A stretch of 64,000 nt of DNA from Barnesiella sp. An55. GTDB taxonomy: Bacteria; Bacteroidota; Bacteroidia; Bacteroidales; Barnesiellaceae. Below, in pieces: positions 1 through 8,081 of this stretch. Location: positions 1-64,000 of the forward strand of contig NZ_NFHZ01000017.1 in NCBI RefSeq assembly GCF_002161555.1, in the 5' to 3' direction. A program made the translations under genes and the position numbers. The notes beneath the pieces were generated by a model, which did no database searches, was not told where the DNA came from, and worked only from the letters and a program-made list of their open reading frames with translations. Numbering within the stretch: position 1 is the stretch's first letter; each line of letters starts with the position of its first letter.

Positions 1-63
1 GAGATGATCGAGGAATATATCGAAATGTTTCACCTAACGAAGGAAGGAGAGAATCATGAATAA
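1..63 (+). CDS. C-terminal end of an upstream phage gene (partial)
   Basis: The first 63 bases read open in frame 1 and end at TAA (61-63), giving a short charged tail rich in Glu. The stop overlaps the ATG of the next gene at 56-58 by a few bases, the usual packing of phage morphogenesis genes. Nothing in this fragment identifies a family. From its place upstream of a tape measure gene, a tail-assembly chaperone-type role is possible, but this is inference only. Confidence 0.45.
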   Translation, partial: EMIEEYIEMFHLTKEGENHE

Positions 64-310
64 GCAAGAGAAGGAGGTTTCGTTGCAGAACCTCGTAGAA
101 CAGTATTTACAGGAGTGGGCACCGGCCGCCTCTCTCACCGACGAGGGGGCCGTCGTTCGTACCACCGACGATATTTTGCGCGACCTGGACGATATGGCCG
201 ATTTAGTGCCCAACGATGTCGCGATGACCATGCTCTCGCTCGGTTTCCGCTCGGCCTATTATCCTGATGGGCGACATGGTTGGCTCATGAAGCCGCGACA
301 ATTTGTGTGA
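56..310 (+). CDS. Small hypothetical phage protein (84 aa)
   Basis: An acidic, soluble 84-residue protein with no membrane segment and no motif I recognise. The N-terminus (residues 1-20) is predicted helical and charged. It starts at an ATG overlapping the stop of the upstream gene, with an A/G-rich stretch (agaaggaggtt) just inside the gene rather than before it. It sits two genes upstream of the tape measure gene, where tailed phages carry tail-assembly chaperones. I see no slippery run that would make it a frameshift product of the upstream gene. Function unknown. Confidence 0.6.
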   Translation: MNKQEKEVSLQNLVEQYLQEWAPAASLTDEGAVVRTTDDILRDLDDMADLVPNDVAMTMLSLGFRSAYYPDGRHGWLMKPRQFV

Positions 311-362
311 TAGACTTGCGAATGCCTAAAATTTTCACTATCTTCGGAGAAAAGGAGGGAAT

Positions 363-554
363 ATGTTTCTGATTGAATTCTTTGGATATGCGGTTATGTT
401 TGTGGTGGTTCTAGCTATTGCAGGCTGTTTAATTGCCGCTTTTGTCGTATTCGGGCTTTCCTCCGTAGCTTTCCTCGGAGGTGCGATAGGAGCCCTCGGG
501 TATTGGATTGGCCGATTTTTCAAATGGGTGTCACGTCCATTTGTAAGGAGTTGA
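363..554 (+). CDS. Small two-helix membrane protein of the prophage (63 aa)
   Basis: A 63-residue hydrophobic protein with two predicted membrane helices (about residues 8-30 and 33-50) and a basic C-terminus, so the tail probably faces the cytoplasm. The purine-rich stretch aaaaggaggg lies just before the ATG. It sits between the small hypothetical gene and the terminator ahead of the tape measure gene. A holin-like or superinfection role can be imagined from size and topology, but nothing in the sequence proves it. Family not recognised. Confidence 0.6.
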   Translation: MFLIEFFGYAVMFVVVLAIAGCLIAAFVVFGLSSVAFLGGAIGALGYWIGRFFKWVSRPFVRS

Positions 555-578
555 TGTGAAATATAGGATACTTTCGGA

Positions 579-612
579 GCCTCGGGAAATCTCTCCCCGA
601 GGCTTTTTTGTG
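579..612 (+). terminator. Rho-independent terminator upstream of the tape measure gene
   Basis: An 8-bp stem (579-586 with 596-603, GC-rich, 9-nt loop) is followed by a run of six T. It lies after the small membrane protein and about 50 bases before the tape measure ATG, so the tail gene either has its own promoter or depends on antitermination. Confidence 0.8.
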
Positions 613-663
613 TCTTTTATGGTGTCGCCAGGAGTACCCATATTCGTGAAAAATTGAACGAAT

Positions 664-3600
664 ATGAGCAACTACGAAACATCGGCCTCCATTGTCTTGG
701 AGGTGAATGGCAAGAATGCGGAGGCGCGGTTGAAGGCTCTCCGGCAGCGGGCCGAAGATCTTGAAAATGCTTTGGCCCGGGCCCGCAGTAGCGGCGATAA
801 AATCGAGATGAACAAACTCCAAAAGGAGTTGAGAAAGGCGAACAAGGAGATTAAGGAGATGTCGTCGTCGGCCCAGCAGGCCGAGAACGTCATGCGCCGG
901 CTCGATAGGGCCACCCCGAAAGAGCTTTCCAAAACATTGTCCACGCTTCGCCGGCAGCTCGACAATATCGAGCGAGGATCAGCCGCCTGGAATGCCCAGG
1001 TCGAAAAAATAAAACTGGTACAGCGGGAACTGAACTCGGTGAAAAATTCCATGAGAGAACATGAGTCTCTATGGACTCGATTCTCTAAAAAAATGTTTGA
1101 CTGGGGAAATGCCATTACCATGTCGGTGGCAGCCATCTCCGGCTTGACTATGTCGGGAAGAAAAGCGGTTCAGAGTTATGCCGATATGGAGGGCGAGATG
1201 GCAAGCGTTCGTAAATTTACGGGTATGACCATGGACGAGGTTGAGAAGTTGAACGAATCGTTCAAGACGATGGACACCCGCTCTTCTCGCGAACAGCTCA
1301 ACAAACTGGCCCAGGAGGCCGGTATGTTGGGCTTGGCATCGCAGGACGCCGTTCTTGAATATGTCAAGGCGGCCGATGTGATAAACGTCGCCCTCGATGA
1401 GCTGGGAGAGGGGGCAACCCGGGATATCGGTAAGCTCTCGTCGATCTATGGCGATGCGGACCGAATGGGCCTTGGCAAAGCCATGCTGGCCGTAGGAGCT
1501 GCCATCAATGAGGTTTCGCAGAATTCTACCGCGTCGGCCTCCTATCTGGTCGATTTCGAGAACCGCATGGCAGGTGTAGGAAAGCAAGCCGATATGACTG
1601 TCGCCCAAATCATGGGATATGCTTCGGTACTCGACCAAAATGCCCAGCAAGTTGAGATGTCGGCAACGGCATTACAGGGCGTAATCATGAAGATGTACAA
1701 GGAGCCGGAGAAATTAGCCCGAATAGCGGGGATCAATGTCAAGCAGTTTGCTCAGATGGTGAAAGAAGATGCGAACGAGGCTCTGCTCTATTTCCTCGAC
1801 ACCCTGGGCCGGGCCGGTGGTATGCAGGAGCTTGCCCCGATGTTCGACGCGATGAAGCTCGATGGGGCTCGCGCCGCCAGTGTGTTGTCGGTGCTGGCGG
1901 GTAATATCGAATCGGTTCGGAGAGAGCAAAAACTGGCTCAAGAAGCATTTGATGAAGGCACTTCGGCCATTACAGAGTTCAATGTCCAAAACAATACGGT
2001 GCAGGCGCAACTCGACAAAGCGAAAAAATCATTCAATGAGATTTCAATTGCGCTTGGTAAGGATCTTCTCCCCGTTATGCGATATTCTATTACGAGCGCG
2101 TCGGCTATGTTACGGGTTTTGAAATTTGTAGTCGATTTCCTGAAAGAGAATCGAACTTTGATAATTTCTTTGACAGCTGGTGTCGCCGGGTACACAGTGG
2201 CAGTCAAGGCTGGAATAATTGCCCAAAAATTGTGGAATGCTACTCAGAAAACGGGGAATGCTATCGCTTTGGTGAGTAGGGGAACTATTCAGTTGCTTAG
2301 GCTTTCATACTATCGGCTTACTGGACAAATTCGCAAGGCTGATGTAGTATCGAAGGCATTCAATAGAACCACCAAGATGTCTCCTGTGGGGATATTAGTA
2401 GGGGCTTTGGCGGCCGGAGTTGGGGCTCTTTTATCTTACATGGATCGAATGAAATCGGCTCGGGAAGAAGCTGCCGAAGCTGCCAAGGCGGAGCGAGAAT
2501 TTGAACGCAGTATTACCGATGTGTCGGAGGCAACTGCTTCGGCATCGAAGGCGGAGCTGGCCCAACTGAGAGCTCTTTACCAGGCTGCGGTTAATGAGGC
2601 TAATTCCAAAGAGGAGAGAATCAAGGCAGCGAAGCGATTGCAGGCTATGTACCCGGACTATTTTGCCAAGATGTCCACCGAGCAAATTCTACTGGGAGAG
2701 GCTAAGTCTAAATACGATGATCTCACCGAATCGATACTCAAGAATGCCAAAGCGAAGGCTGCTGCCGACTTGATAAAAAAGAATTCTGAGCAGATAATCG
2801 AAATAGAACAATCCATACCGGAGTTGAAGAAAAATATTTCTGATGCAAATGCTGCATACAATCAGGCAAAACAGCGGAGAAAAGAATACATCGAAAAATA
2901 TACGATTCATCCTACGGAAATGGTTGGAGGACCAGTTCAGGACCAGTCGGCTATCTTGTCTAATTTTGTGAACAAAGCGACAGCTCCCGGCACTGATAGC
3001 GAAAAGGCTGCTGTCGAAGACGCAAAGAAAGTATATGCAGATGCAAATAAAAAGCTGGAGAAACTCCAGGCAGCCAACAAAAAACTGGCTGAAGAGTATG
3101 GAGTTTCTTCTATCGATGTATTTGCGGGTCAAGGACCTGGCGGTGTCACTATCGGGGCTCCTGGAGGCTCTATCGGTGACACTGGAAGCGGAACGAAGAA
3201 CAAGTTTCAGGCAGAGGACGACTGGCTGGCGCTCGAGCAGTCGAAGACTCTCGCCAGCTATGCTACGGGTCTCATCGATTACACCCAGTACAATGAGAAG
3301 AAGGCCGAACTCGACAAGCAGTATCTTCTTAAAAAATTGCAGAATACCGAAGCCACCGAGCAGGAGATTGCCGAAATCACCGGTGAATTGAACAAGCTTA
3401 CCGAGAAGGAGGTGACCCAGCGCAACAAGGAGCAGCTTGATGCTGCCAAGGAGGAGATAGAAGCTGAACGCTGGGAACGAGATGCAGCCATCACCGACAG
3501 TTATATGCGGAGCCAGATCTCTGAGAAGACCTACCAGCAAATGAAATTCGAGTCGGAGGTAGTATATCTCAACCGTCTCAAAGAGCTGTATGCCGAGGGT

Positions 3601-4800
3601 AGCCAGGAGCGCGCCGAGATTGAAAAGCAAATTACCGACAAATTGCAGGCCGATAAACTGGCAAAATTTAAAGAGACGCAGGACCTTCAGAAATCTCTCT
3701 ATGAGGAATATTTCAAAGGAATATCGCTCATGTCGGACGAAGAGAGGGAACAGCAGTACCGCATGCAAATCGATGCTCTGGATACCCTGACGAAGAAGAT
3801 GCTCGAGACAGCCGGCTCCGACGAGGCCAAGAGGCAAAAAATCGTCGAGGCATCGGCTATCGCTGAGAAGGCTCTGAAAAAGCAGTATCTCGAAGAGACT
3901 ACGGAAGAGAGTTTCAATGCTATGGAGAAGGCCAACGCCGAACTGGCCGAATGGTTGCAAAGCGATGGCGGAAGGGCTGTGACCGACTCTTTCGGTACGA
4001 TCATGTCTGGAATGTCGGCCATCTTCTCGCAAATCTCCTCAATCGTTCAGTCGAATTTGGAGATGGAGACGGCTGCCATCGAGAACCGCTATGACAAGGA
4101 AATCTCGCTGGCCGAAGGAAATACCTACAAGGTCAAGAAGATTGAGCAAGACAAAGAGAAAGCGATTGCCAAGGCCAAGAACGAAGCCAACCGCAAGATG
4201 TTTGCCATGCAGGTAATTCAGGCCATCGCGCAAACGGCACAGAACGCCATCGCAGCCTATGGTTCGGCGGCCGCGATACCGCTCGTCGGGTATATCATGG
4301 CCCCTATTGCTGCCGGTTTGGCCGTAGCTGCCGGTGCCGTGCAGATAGCCGCCATCAAGAAGCAACAGCAAGCCTCTGAGGCGCAAGGATATGCTGTCGG
4401 CGGTTTTACTCGCCCAGGTCCTGTGAACGAGCCGGCCGGTATCGTCCATGCCGGCGAGTGGGTCGCCAGCCAGAAGTTGGTAACGTCGCCGGTAACCCGG
4501 CCCATCATCGATGCCCTCGAGTATGCACAGCGTACCAACACGATAGGTTCTATCAGTCGAGTATCTACTCCTCCCGGGACGATTAGCTTGCCAACCACTT
4601 CGCCTGATGGCGGAGGGAACTCCCCGGACACAGGCGTATTACTCGCCACATATTTTGCGGTTCTCAAGAAACTGAACGACCGCCTCGACGAGCCATTCAT
4701 CACGGTCAACACTGTTACCGGCGATCGTGGAATCAAGAAGGCTCAGGACGAATACGATCGTCTCATACGAAACAAAACCCCTAAATCACGTAGGAAATGA
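664..4800 (+). CDS. Phage tail tape measure protein (TP901-type core)
   Basis: A 1378-residue protein that sets tail length in siphovirus-like phages and is packed inside the tail tube. Residues 1-140 are a charged coiled coil. Residues about 165-380 carry the TP901/PhageMin_Tail core, recognisable by the run around AVQSYADMEGEMASVRKFTG and the following Lys/Glu helices. Hydrophobic stretches occur near 500-525 and 575-595. A long coiled-coil region spans about 620-1180. A Gly/Ala-rich hydrophobic segment follows at about 1180-1235, as in tape measure proteins that contact the membrane on injection. The stop overlaps the next ATG (ATGA), so the two are probably translationally coupled. Length and layout fit the family well. 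Confidence 0.93.
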   Translation: MSNYETSASIVLEVNGKNAEARLKALRQRAEDLENALARARSSGDKIEMNKLQKELRKANKEIKEMSSSAQQAENVMRRLDRATPKELSKTLSTLRRQLDNIERGSAAWNAQVEKIKLVQRELNSVKNSMREHESLWTRFSKKMFDWGNAITMSVAAISGLTMSGRKAVQSYADMEGEMASVRKFTGMTMDEVEKLNESFKTMDTRSSREQLNKLAQEAGMLGLASQDAVLEYVKAADVINVALDELGEGATRDIGKLSSIYGDADRMGLGKAMLAVGAAINEVSQNSTASASYLVDFENRMAGVGKQADMTVAQIMGYASVLDQNAQQVEMSATALQGVIMKMYKEPEKLARIAGINVKQFAQMVKEDANEALLYFLDTLGRAGGMQELAPMFDAMKLDGARAASVLSVLAGNIESVRREQKLAQEAFDEGTSAITEFNVQNNTVQAQLDKAKKSFNEISIALGKDLLPVMRYSITSASAMLRVLKFVVDFLKENRTLIISLTAGVAGYTVAVKAGIIAQKLWNATQKTGNAIALVSRGTIQLLRLSYYRLTGQIRKADVVSKAFNRTTKMSPVGILVGALAAGVGALLSYMDRMKSAREEAAEAAKAEREFERSITDVSEATASASKAELAQLRALYQAAVNEANSKEERIKAAKRLQAMYPDYFAKMSTEQILLGEAKSKYDDLTESILKNAKAKAAADLIKKNSEQIIEIEQSIPELKKNISDANAAYNQAKQRRKEYIEKYTIHPTEMVGGPVQDQSAILSNFVNKATAPGTDSEKAAVEDAKKVYADANKKLEKLQAANKKLAEEYGVSSIDVFAGQGPGGVTIGAPGGSIGDTGSGTKNKFQAEDDWLALEQSKTLASYATGLIDYTQYNEKKAELDKQYLLKKLQNTEATEQEIAEITGELNKLTEKEVTQRNKEQLDAAKEEIEAERWERDAAITDSYMRSQISEKTYQQMKFESEVVYLNRLKELYAEGSQERAEIEKQITDKLQADKLAKFKETQDLQKSLYEEYFKGISLMSDEEREQQYRMQIDALDTLTKKMLETAGSDEAKRQKIVEASAIAEKALKKQYLEETTEESFNAMEKANAELAEWLQSDGGRAVTDSFGTIMSGMSAIFSQISSIVQSNLEMETAAIENRYDKEISLAEGNTYKVKKIEQDKEKAIAKAKNEANRKMFAMQVIQAIAQTAQNAIAAYGSAAAIPLVGYIMAPIAAGLAVAAGAVQIAAIKKQQQASEAQGYAVGGFTRPGPVNEPAGIVHAGEWVASQKLVTSPVTRPIIDALEYAQRTNTIGSISRVSTPPGTISLPTTSPDGGGNSPDTGVLLATYFAVLKKLNDRLDEPFITVNTVTGDRGIKKAQDEYDRLIRNKTPKSRRK

Positions 4801-6554
4801 AAATATTTGTAGAAGGGAAAGAGGCGGTCTTGAAGAAAGGCTCCTCCTTCGAGTTTATTGCTGAAAACAGGCTTTTCTCTGGCGCCGATGAGTACACTTT
4901 GTCTATTACCTTTCCGATAGTCGATTGCCCTCAGAACCGGGCGATATTCGGTCATTTGTATCGGAAAGATGTCGATATCGAAAAAGTGAACTTTGCCTGT
5001 GAACTGCGGGATACCAATTTCTATAAAATGGGGGTTCTCGCTATCGTCGAGGTGTCGCAGTCTGAAATCAAGGGACAATTCCTCGAAGGCATGAGCGCTC
5101 AGAACTTCATCGGTGATTTCGACGAAATATACATCAATGAACTCGAATTGGGCGATTATGAGTATGTGATTATGAGTAATACACCTCCAGAATGGCTTTG
5201 GCGAAGCATCGACCGCATGACAAAGTATATAGCTTTGCCCTGGGTCAACAACTATTCGGGGAATATACAAAATGAGGTCGTATATGAGAATGGCACCTAT
5301 AAATGGCACTCGGACACCAAAGGGGTATCGTTTCAGCCGTATTTGCTATTCATTACCAAGCAAATCTGCGAGGTACTAGGGTATAGCTATGATTTCGGGG
5401 AATGGGAAAGATCGAAATATCGCCATCTCATTGTCTGCAATTCGCTTCCGTATGCCTGGGATATGCCCCAAATAGCCAAAGCTCTTCCTCATTGGACGGT
5501 AACGGAGTTTTTTGAACAGTTGGAAAATTTCTTGTCGGCCTTTATCGACATCGACCATAAAAAGAAGAGTATATCTTTCCGATTTCTTAATAAAGACCCG
5601 GAGATCAATACTTATATAACGATGAATGACATCGTTGATGATTTCAACGTAGAAGTGACTTCGGATCCTCAATCGTCTTATAAAAACGACTCTACATTAC
5701 GATATGCCGATTGTGACCATGAGTTGTGGAAGTTCTACTCGTGTGATTGGTTGGTAAAGAACCATGAAAAGATGATTGTTAGTTACGGGAAATTGGAAGA
5801 TCTGATTGAAGCAAATAAAAATTTGAAGGAGACAGTCGTCGGGGTTGAGTATCCGAATTCAAATCTGGACAAAATTTTATATGTCGAGAGTTTGAATACC
5901 TATTTCGTATTTAGACCTGTAAAGATTATACCTCAGGGGCGTTATGATTCAGTATCTGATACTTATTACGACTTGTATGTGAATATCCTTCAACCGATAA
6001 ACCAGTTTGGAGAACGCATCGGCTCAAATGAGGATAGTAATAGCATAGAAATAGGGATTGTACCCGCCTGGATAGATGATACTGAAACCAGTAAAGGGCA
6101 ATGTCTGTTTTTAGAGCTAAACTTTGGCGATGGGGAAGCAACGTCCGACAACTCAAAGTATTTGCCATTAAGTCTTCTCGACTCGGGAGAGAGTGAGAAC
6201 AGTGGTGCATACTTTTCTCAACTTTTTGTCGCTTTTTGGGATGGGACGAATTATTTCAAAGGTTTTCAACCTCGGCCTATTATCGATAAAATATCGATGA
6301 ATGAGGATTGGAGTTTTGCCGAGACTGATTACAGCATGCGTCTGAATGACTTTAGTAGTAATTTTGTCCAGTTCGGTATGGATATCGACAACAGTAAAAA
6401 ATACAATTTCCAGTTCTTGGCTCATGAAATTCCACCCGTGAGAGCTCATTTCTTCATACAAGGAAAGGAGTATGTATGTGAGAAGATTACGGCTACCTTT
6501 ACAGAGAATGGTATGTCACAACTCTTAAAGGGGACGTTCTATCGTGTAGGTTAA
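4797..6554 (+). CDS. Phage distal tail / baseplate-type protein (585 aa)
   Basis: The gene directly follows the tape measure gene with an ATGA overlap, the position normally held by the distal tail or tail-associated (hub) protein. The protein is soluble, rich in Asp, Tyr and Trp, and predicted mostly beta. It has no signal peptide and no coiled coil. I do not recognise a catalytic motif. The N-terminal 120 residues read like a beta-sandwich domain of distal tail type, but that is an impression rather than a match. Its last four bases overlap the end of the convergent integrase gene, so no tail fibre, lysis or further tail gene follows at this end. Confidence 0.7.
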   Translation: MKIFVEGKEAVLKKGSSFEFIAENRLFSGADEYTLSITFPIVDCPQNRAIFGHLYRKDVDIEKVNFACELRDTNFYKMGVLAIVEVSQSEIKGQFLEGMSAQNFIGDFDEIYINELELGDYEYVIMSNTPPEWLWRSIDRMTKYIALPWVNNYSGNIQNEVVYENGTYKWHSDTKGVSFQPYLLFITKQICEVLGYSYDFGEWERSKYRHLIVCNSLPYAWDMPQIAKALPHWTVTEFFEQLENFLSAFIDIDHKKKSISFRFLNKDPEINTYITMNDIVDDFNVEVTSDPQSSYKNDSTLRYADCDHELWKFYSCDWLVKNHEKMIVSYGKLEDLIEANKNLKETVVGVEYPNSNLDKILYVESLNTYFVFRPVKIIPQGRYDSVSDTYYDLYVNILQPINQFGERIGSNEDSNSIEIGIVPAWIDDTETSKGQCLFLELNFGDGEATSDNSKYLPLSLLDSGESENSGAYFSQLFVAFWDGTNYFKGFQPRPIIDKISMNEDWSFAETDYSMRLNDFSSNFVQFGMDIDNSKKYNFQFLAHEIPPVRAHFFIQGKEYVCEKITATFTENGMSQLLKGTFYRVG

Positions 6555-7774
6555 AGGGCTCCGTCTAAGTCGAGAATAGCTTTGTCTGCCTTGGTCCGGT
6601 GGCGGGTATATACGTCGGTAATAGCCAGTGAGCTGTGCCTCGCCTGGTCTCTCACCGAGATGTTGCTCAGTTTTTTGTCCAACATCTCGGTGATTCCTGT
6701 ATCTTTCAACGAATAGAATGTGTAATCTTTATCGAGGTTCAGTTCCTTTTTTAGTCGAGACCACCTTATGGAAATAAGGCGTCGATCGATCTGTACCTCG
6801 CCTGGTAAGATGTCATTTGAAAATAGATAGTAGTGGGGAGGATAGTTGAACACACCTAAATCGAGCATGAACATCATTACTTTCCTCGGAATGGTGATTG
6901 TTTGCGTCGTTCTATTCTTGCTGTCTTGGGCTGGAATCGTCAGGGTACACTCTTTTACACTGAAATATTGGAGCTTCAACCGGGTTTGCTCGATGGGCCG
7001 GATATAGCAGTAGTACAAGAGATAACACGATAAAAGAAAGTGTTTATCGTGTATCTTCAAATATTCGCCAATTTGTTGAATCACGGGCGCAGGAATGACT
7101 TTTCTCCTTTTTTGGAATAGCTTCCGGTTAAAGGGTTTGATGCCGCTGGCCGGGTTGTCATTCATAAACCCTTTTTCTACGCAGAAGGAGCAAAAAGACT
7201 TGATAAAAGTGAGGCAGTTGTTTCGATATAAAGGGGAGTTTTTGAGTTCCAAGTGTATGTAATCGAGGAAGTCATTGCAGAATCGTTTGTCCAACTGGTA
7301 TAGGTAGGTGATGGGGGCGCTCCTTTGTTGATTGTAGGCAACCAACTTTTTGATCTTCGATTCGTGGCTGATGTATGTCTCCTTTCGGAAAATCCCATCG
7401 GAGTACATCTTCTTGTTATTCTCCACATATCGTTTGATGGCATCATCAAACAAAATCGCAACCTCGAATTCCTTCTCGATCCAGGGATTCCACCCCCGGA
7501 TTAGTTGCTGATAAAGGCGGTTAATCAAGCCGGCGGCATACTCTCTCCTTTGACTTTTTGTCGCGAGCCGGTTGATTTTTATGCGCTTTCGCCGCATCAC
7601 TTTTCTCAACGGGTCGAAGGCATAGAATTCGATATACCAGGCTGGTTTGTTCTCTCGAAGTCTGGGGTAAGTGAAACGAATGATTTCGTCGATAGTCGCT
7701 TTTTGGGGAGAATCGCTATTGTTAAAATCAATACGCGCGGGAGGTGTGTTTTTTAGCATTTTTTTATTTAGCAA
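6551..7774 (-). CDS. int: Tyrosine recombinase, prophage integrase (Bacteroidota type)
   Basis: A 407-residue integrase that would insert and excise the phage. It has a basic N-terminal arm domain (about 30-90), a SAM-like core-binding domain (about 105-210) and a catalytic domain (about 225-400). The visible catalytic residues are Arg259 in YIRP, His380 in ARHSS and the nucleophile Tyr389 in DVYTRH. Box II reads YSLKDTG, with Tyr354 and Lys357 where most family members have His and Arg; this KDTG form is, to my knowledge, common among Bacteroidota integrases. The gene points away from tRNA-Glu and its 5' end lies 115 bases from the tRNA 3' end, so that tRNA is the likely attachment site. It is convergent with the tail gene. 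Confidence 0.93.
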   Translation of the reverse strand: MLNKKMLKNTPPARIDFNNSDSPQKATIDEIIRFTYPRLRENKPAWYIEFYAFDPLRKVMRRKRIKINRLATKSQRREYAAGLINRLYQQLIRGWNPWIEKEFEVAILFDDAIKRYVENNKKMYSDGIFRKETYISHESKIKKLVAYNQQRSAPITYLYQLDKRFCNDFLDYIHLELKNSPLYRNNCLTFIKSFCSFCVEKGFMNDNPASGIKPFNRKLFQKRRKVIPAPVIQQIGEYLKIHDKHFLLSCYLLYYCYIRPIEQTRLKLQYFSVKECTLTIPAQDSKNRTTQTITIPRKVMMFMLDLGVFNYPPHYYLFSNDILPGEVQIDRRLISIRWSRLKKELNLDKDYTFYSLKDTGITEMLDKKLSNISVRDQARHSSLAITDVYTRHRTKADKAILDLDGAL

Positions 7775-7836
7775 ATCCGTGGAGATTCGCCAAACACGAA
7801 CGCATTTTGTCTCGTTTTTGTCCCGTTTTGGGATAG

Positions 7837-7875
7837 AAAAAAACTCAAAAGTCTAATTGATAGGCTTTTGAGTTT
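7837..7875 (-). terminator. Terminator of tRNA-Glu
   Basis: An 11-bp perfect inverted repeat (7841-7851 and 7865-7875) with a 13-nt loop. Read on the minus strand it follows the tRNA and ends in a run of T (A run at 7837-7843), as expected for a Rho-independent terminator. Confidence 0.8.
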
Positions 7876-7888
7876 CCAATTCTTGTTG

Positions 7889-7961
7889 TAGCGATTCCGG
7901 GAATCGAACCCGAGTCTCAACCGTGAGAGGGTTGCGTGCTAGGCCACTACACTAAACCGCC
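7889..7961 (-). tRNA. tRNA-Glu (anticodon CUC)
   Basis: A complete cloverleaf on the minus strand. The acceptor stem has 7 pairs (two G-U), the T loop reads TTCGATT, and the 5-bp anticodon stem CAACC/GGTTG closes a loop with anticodon CTC. CCA is not encoded. A promoter lies upstream (7989-8020) and a terminator downstream. The integrase gene next to its 3' end makes this the probable prophage attachment gene. Confidence 0.95.
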
Positions 7962-7988
7962 AGCTTGTTTCCTTTCGGAAAGGTGATG

Positions 7989-8020
7989 CAAATATAGGCG
8001 GTATTTTTGAACTGGCCAAA
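7989..8020 (-). promoter_or_regulatory. Promoter of tRNA-Glu
   Basis: On the minus strand, TTTG (8017-8020), a 20-nt spacer and TATATTTG (7989-7996) match the Bacteroidota -33/-7 promoter exactly. The tRNA starts 28 bases downstream. Confidence 0.85.
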
Positions 8021-8081
8021 TTTTTGAGATTAAAAAATCAAATATTTTTGTTTGGGCTCTCCTCCTGCGTGTCGGTCGCTA

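Noticed and set aside
1-310. Lambda-like G/GT programmed frameshift between the first two genes
   Set aside because: The second gene has its own ATG, the overlap is only eight bases, and no slippery run is present.
2689-4032. Long minus-strand reading frame inside the tape measure gene
   Set aside because: It lies wholly opposite a well-supported gene, has an unlikely Leu/Phe-rich composition and no recognisable domain.
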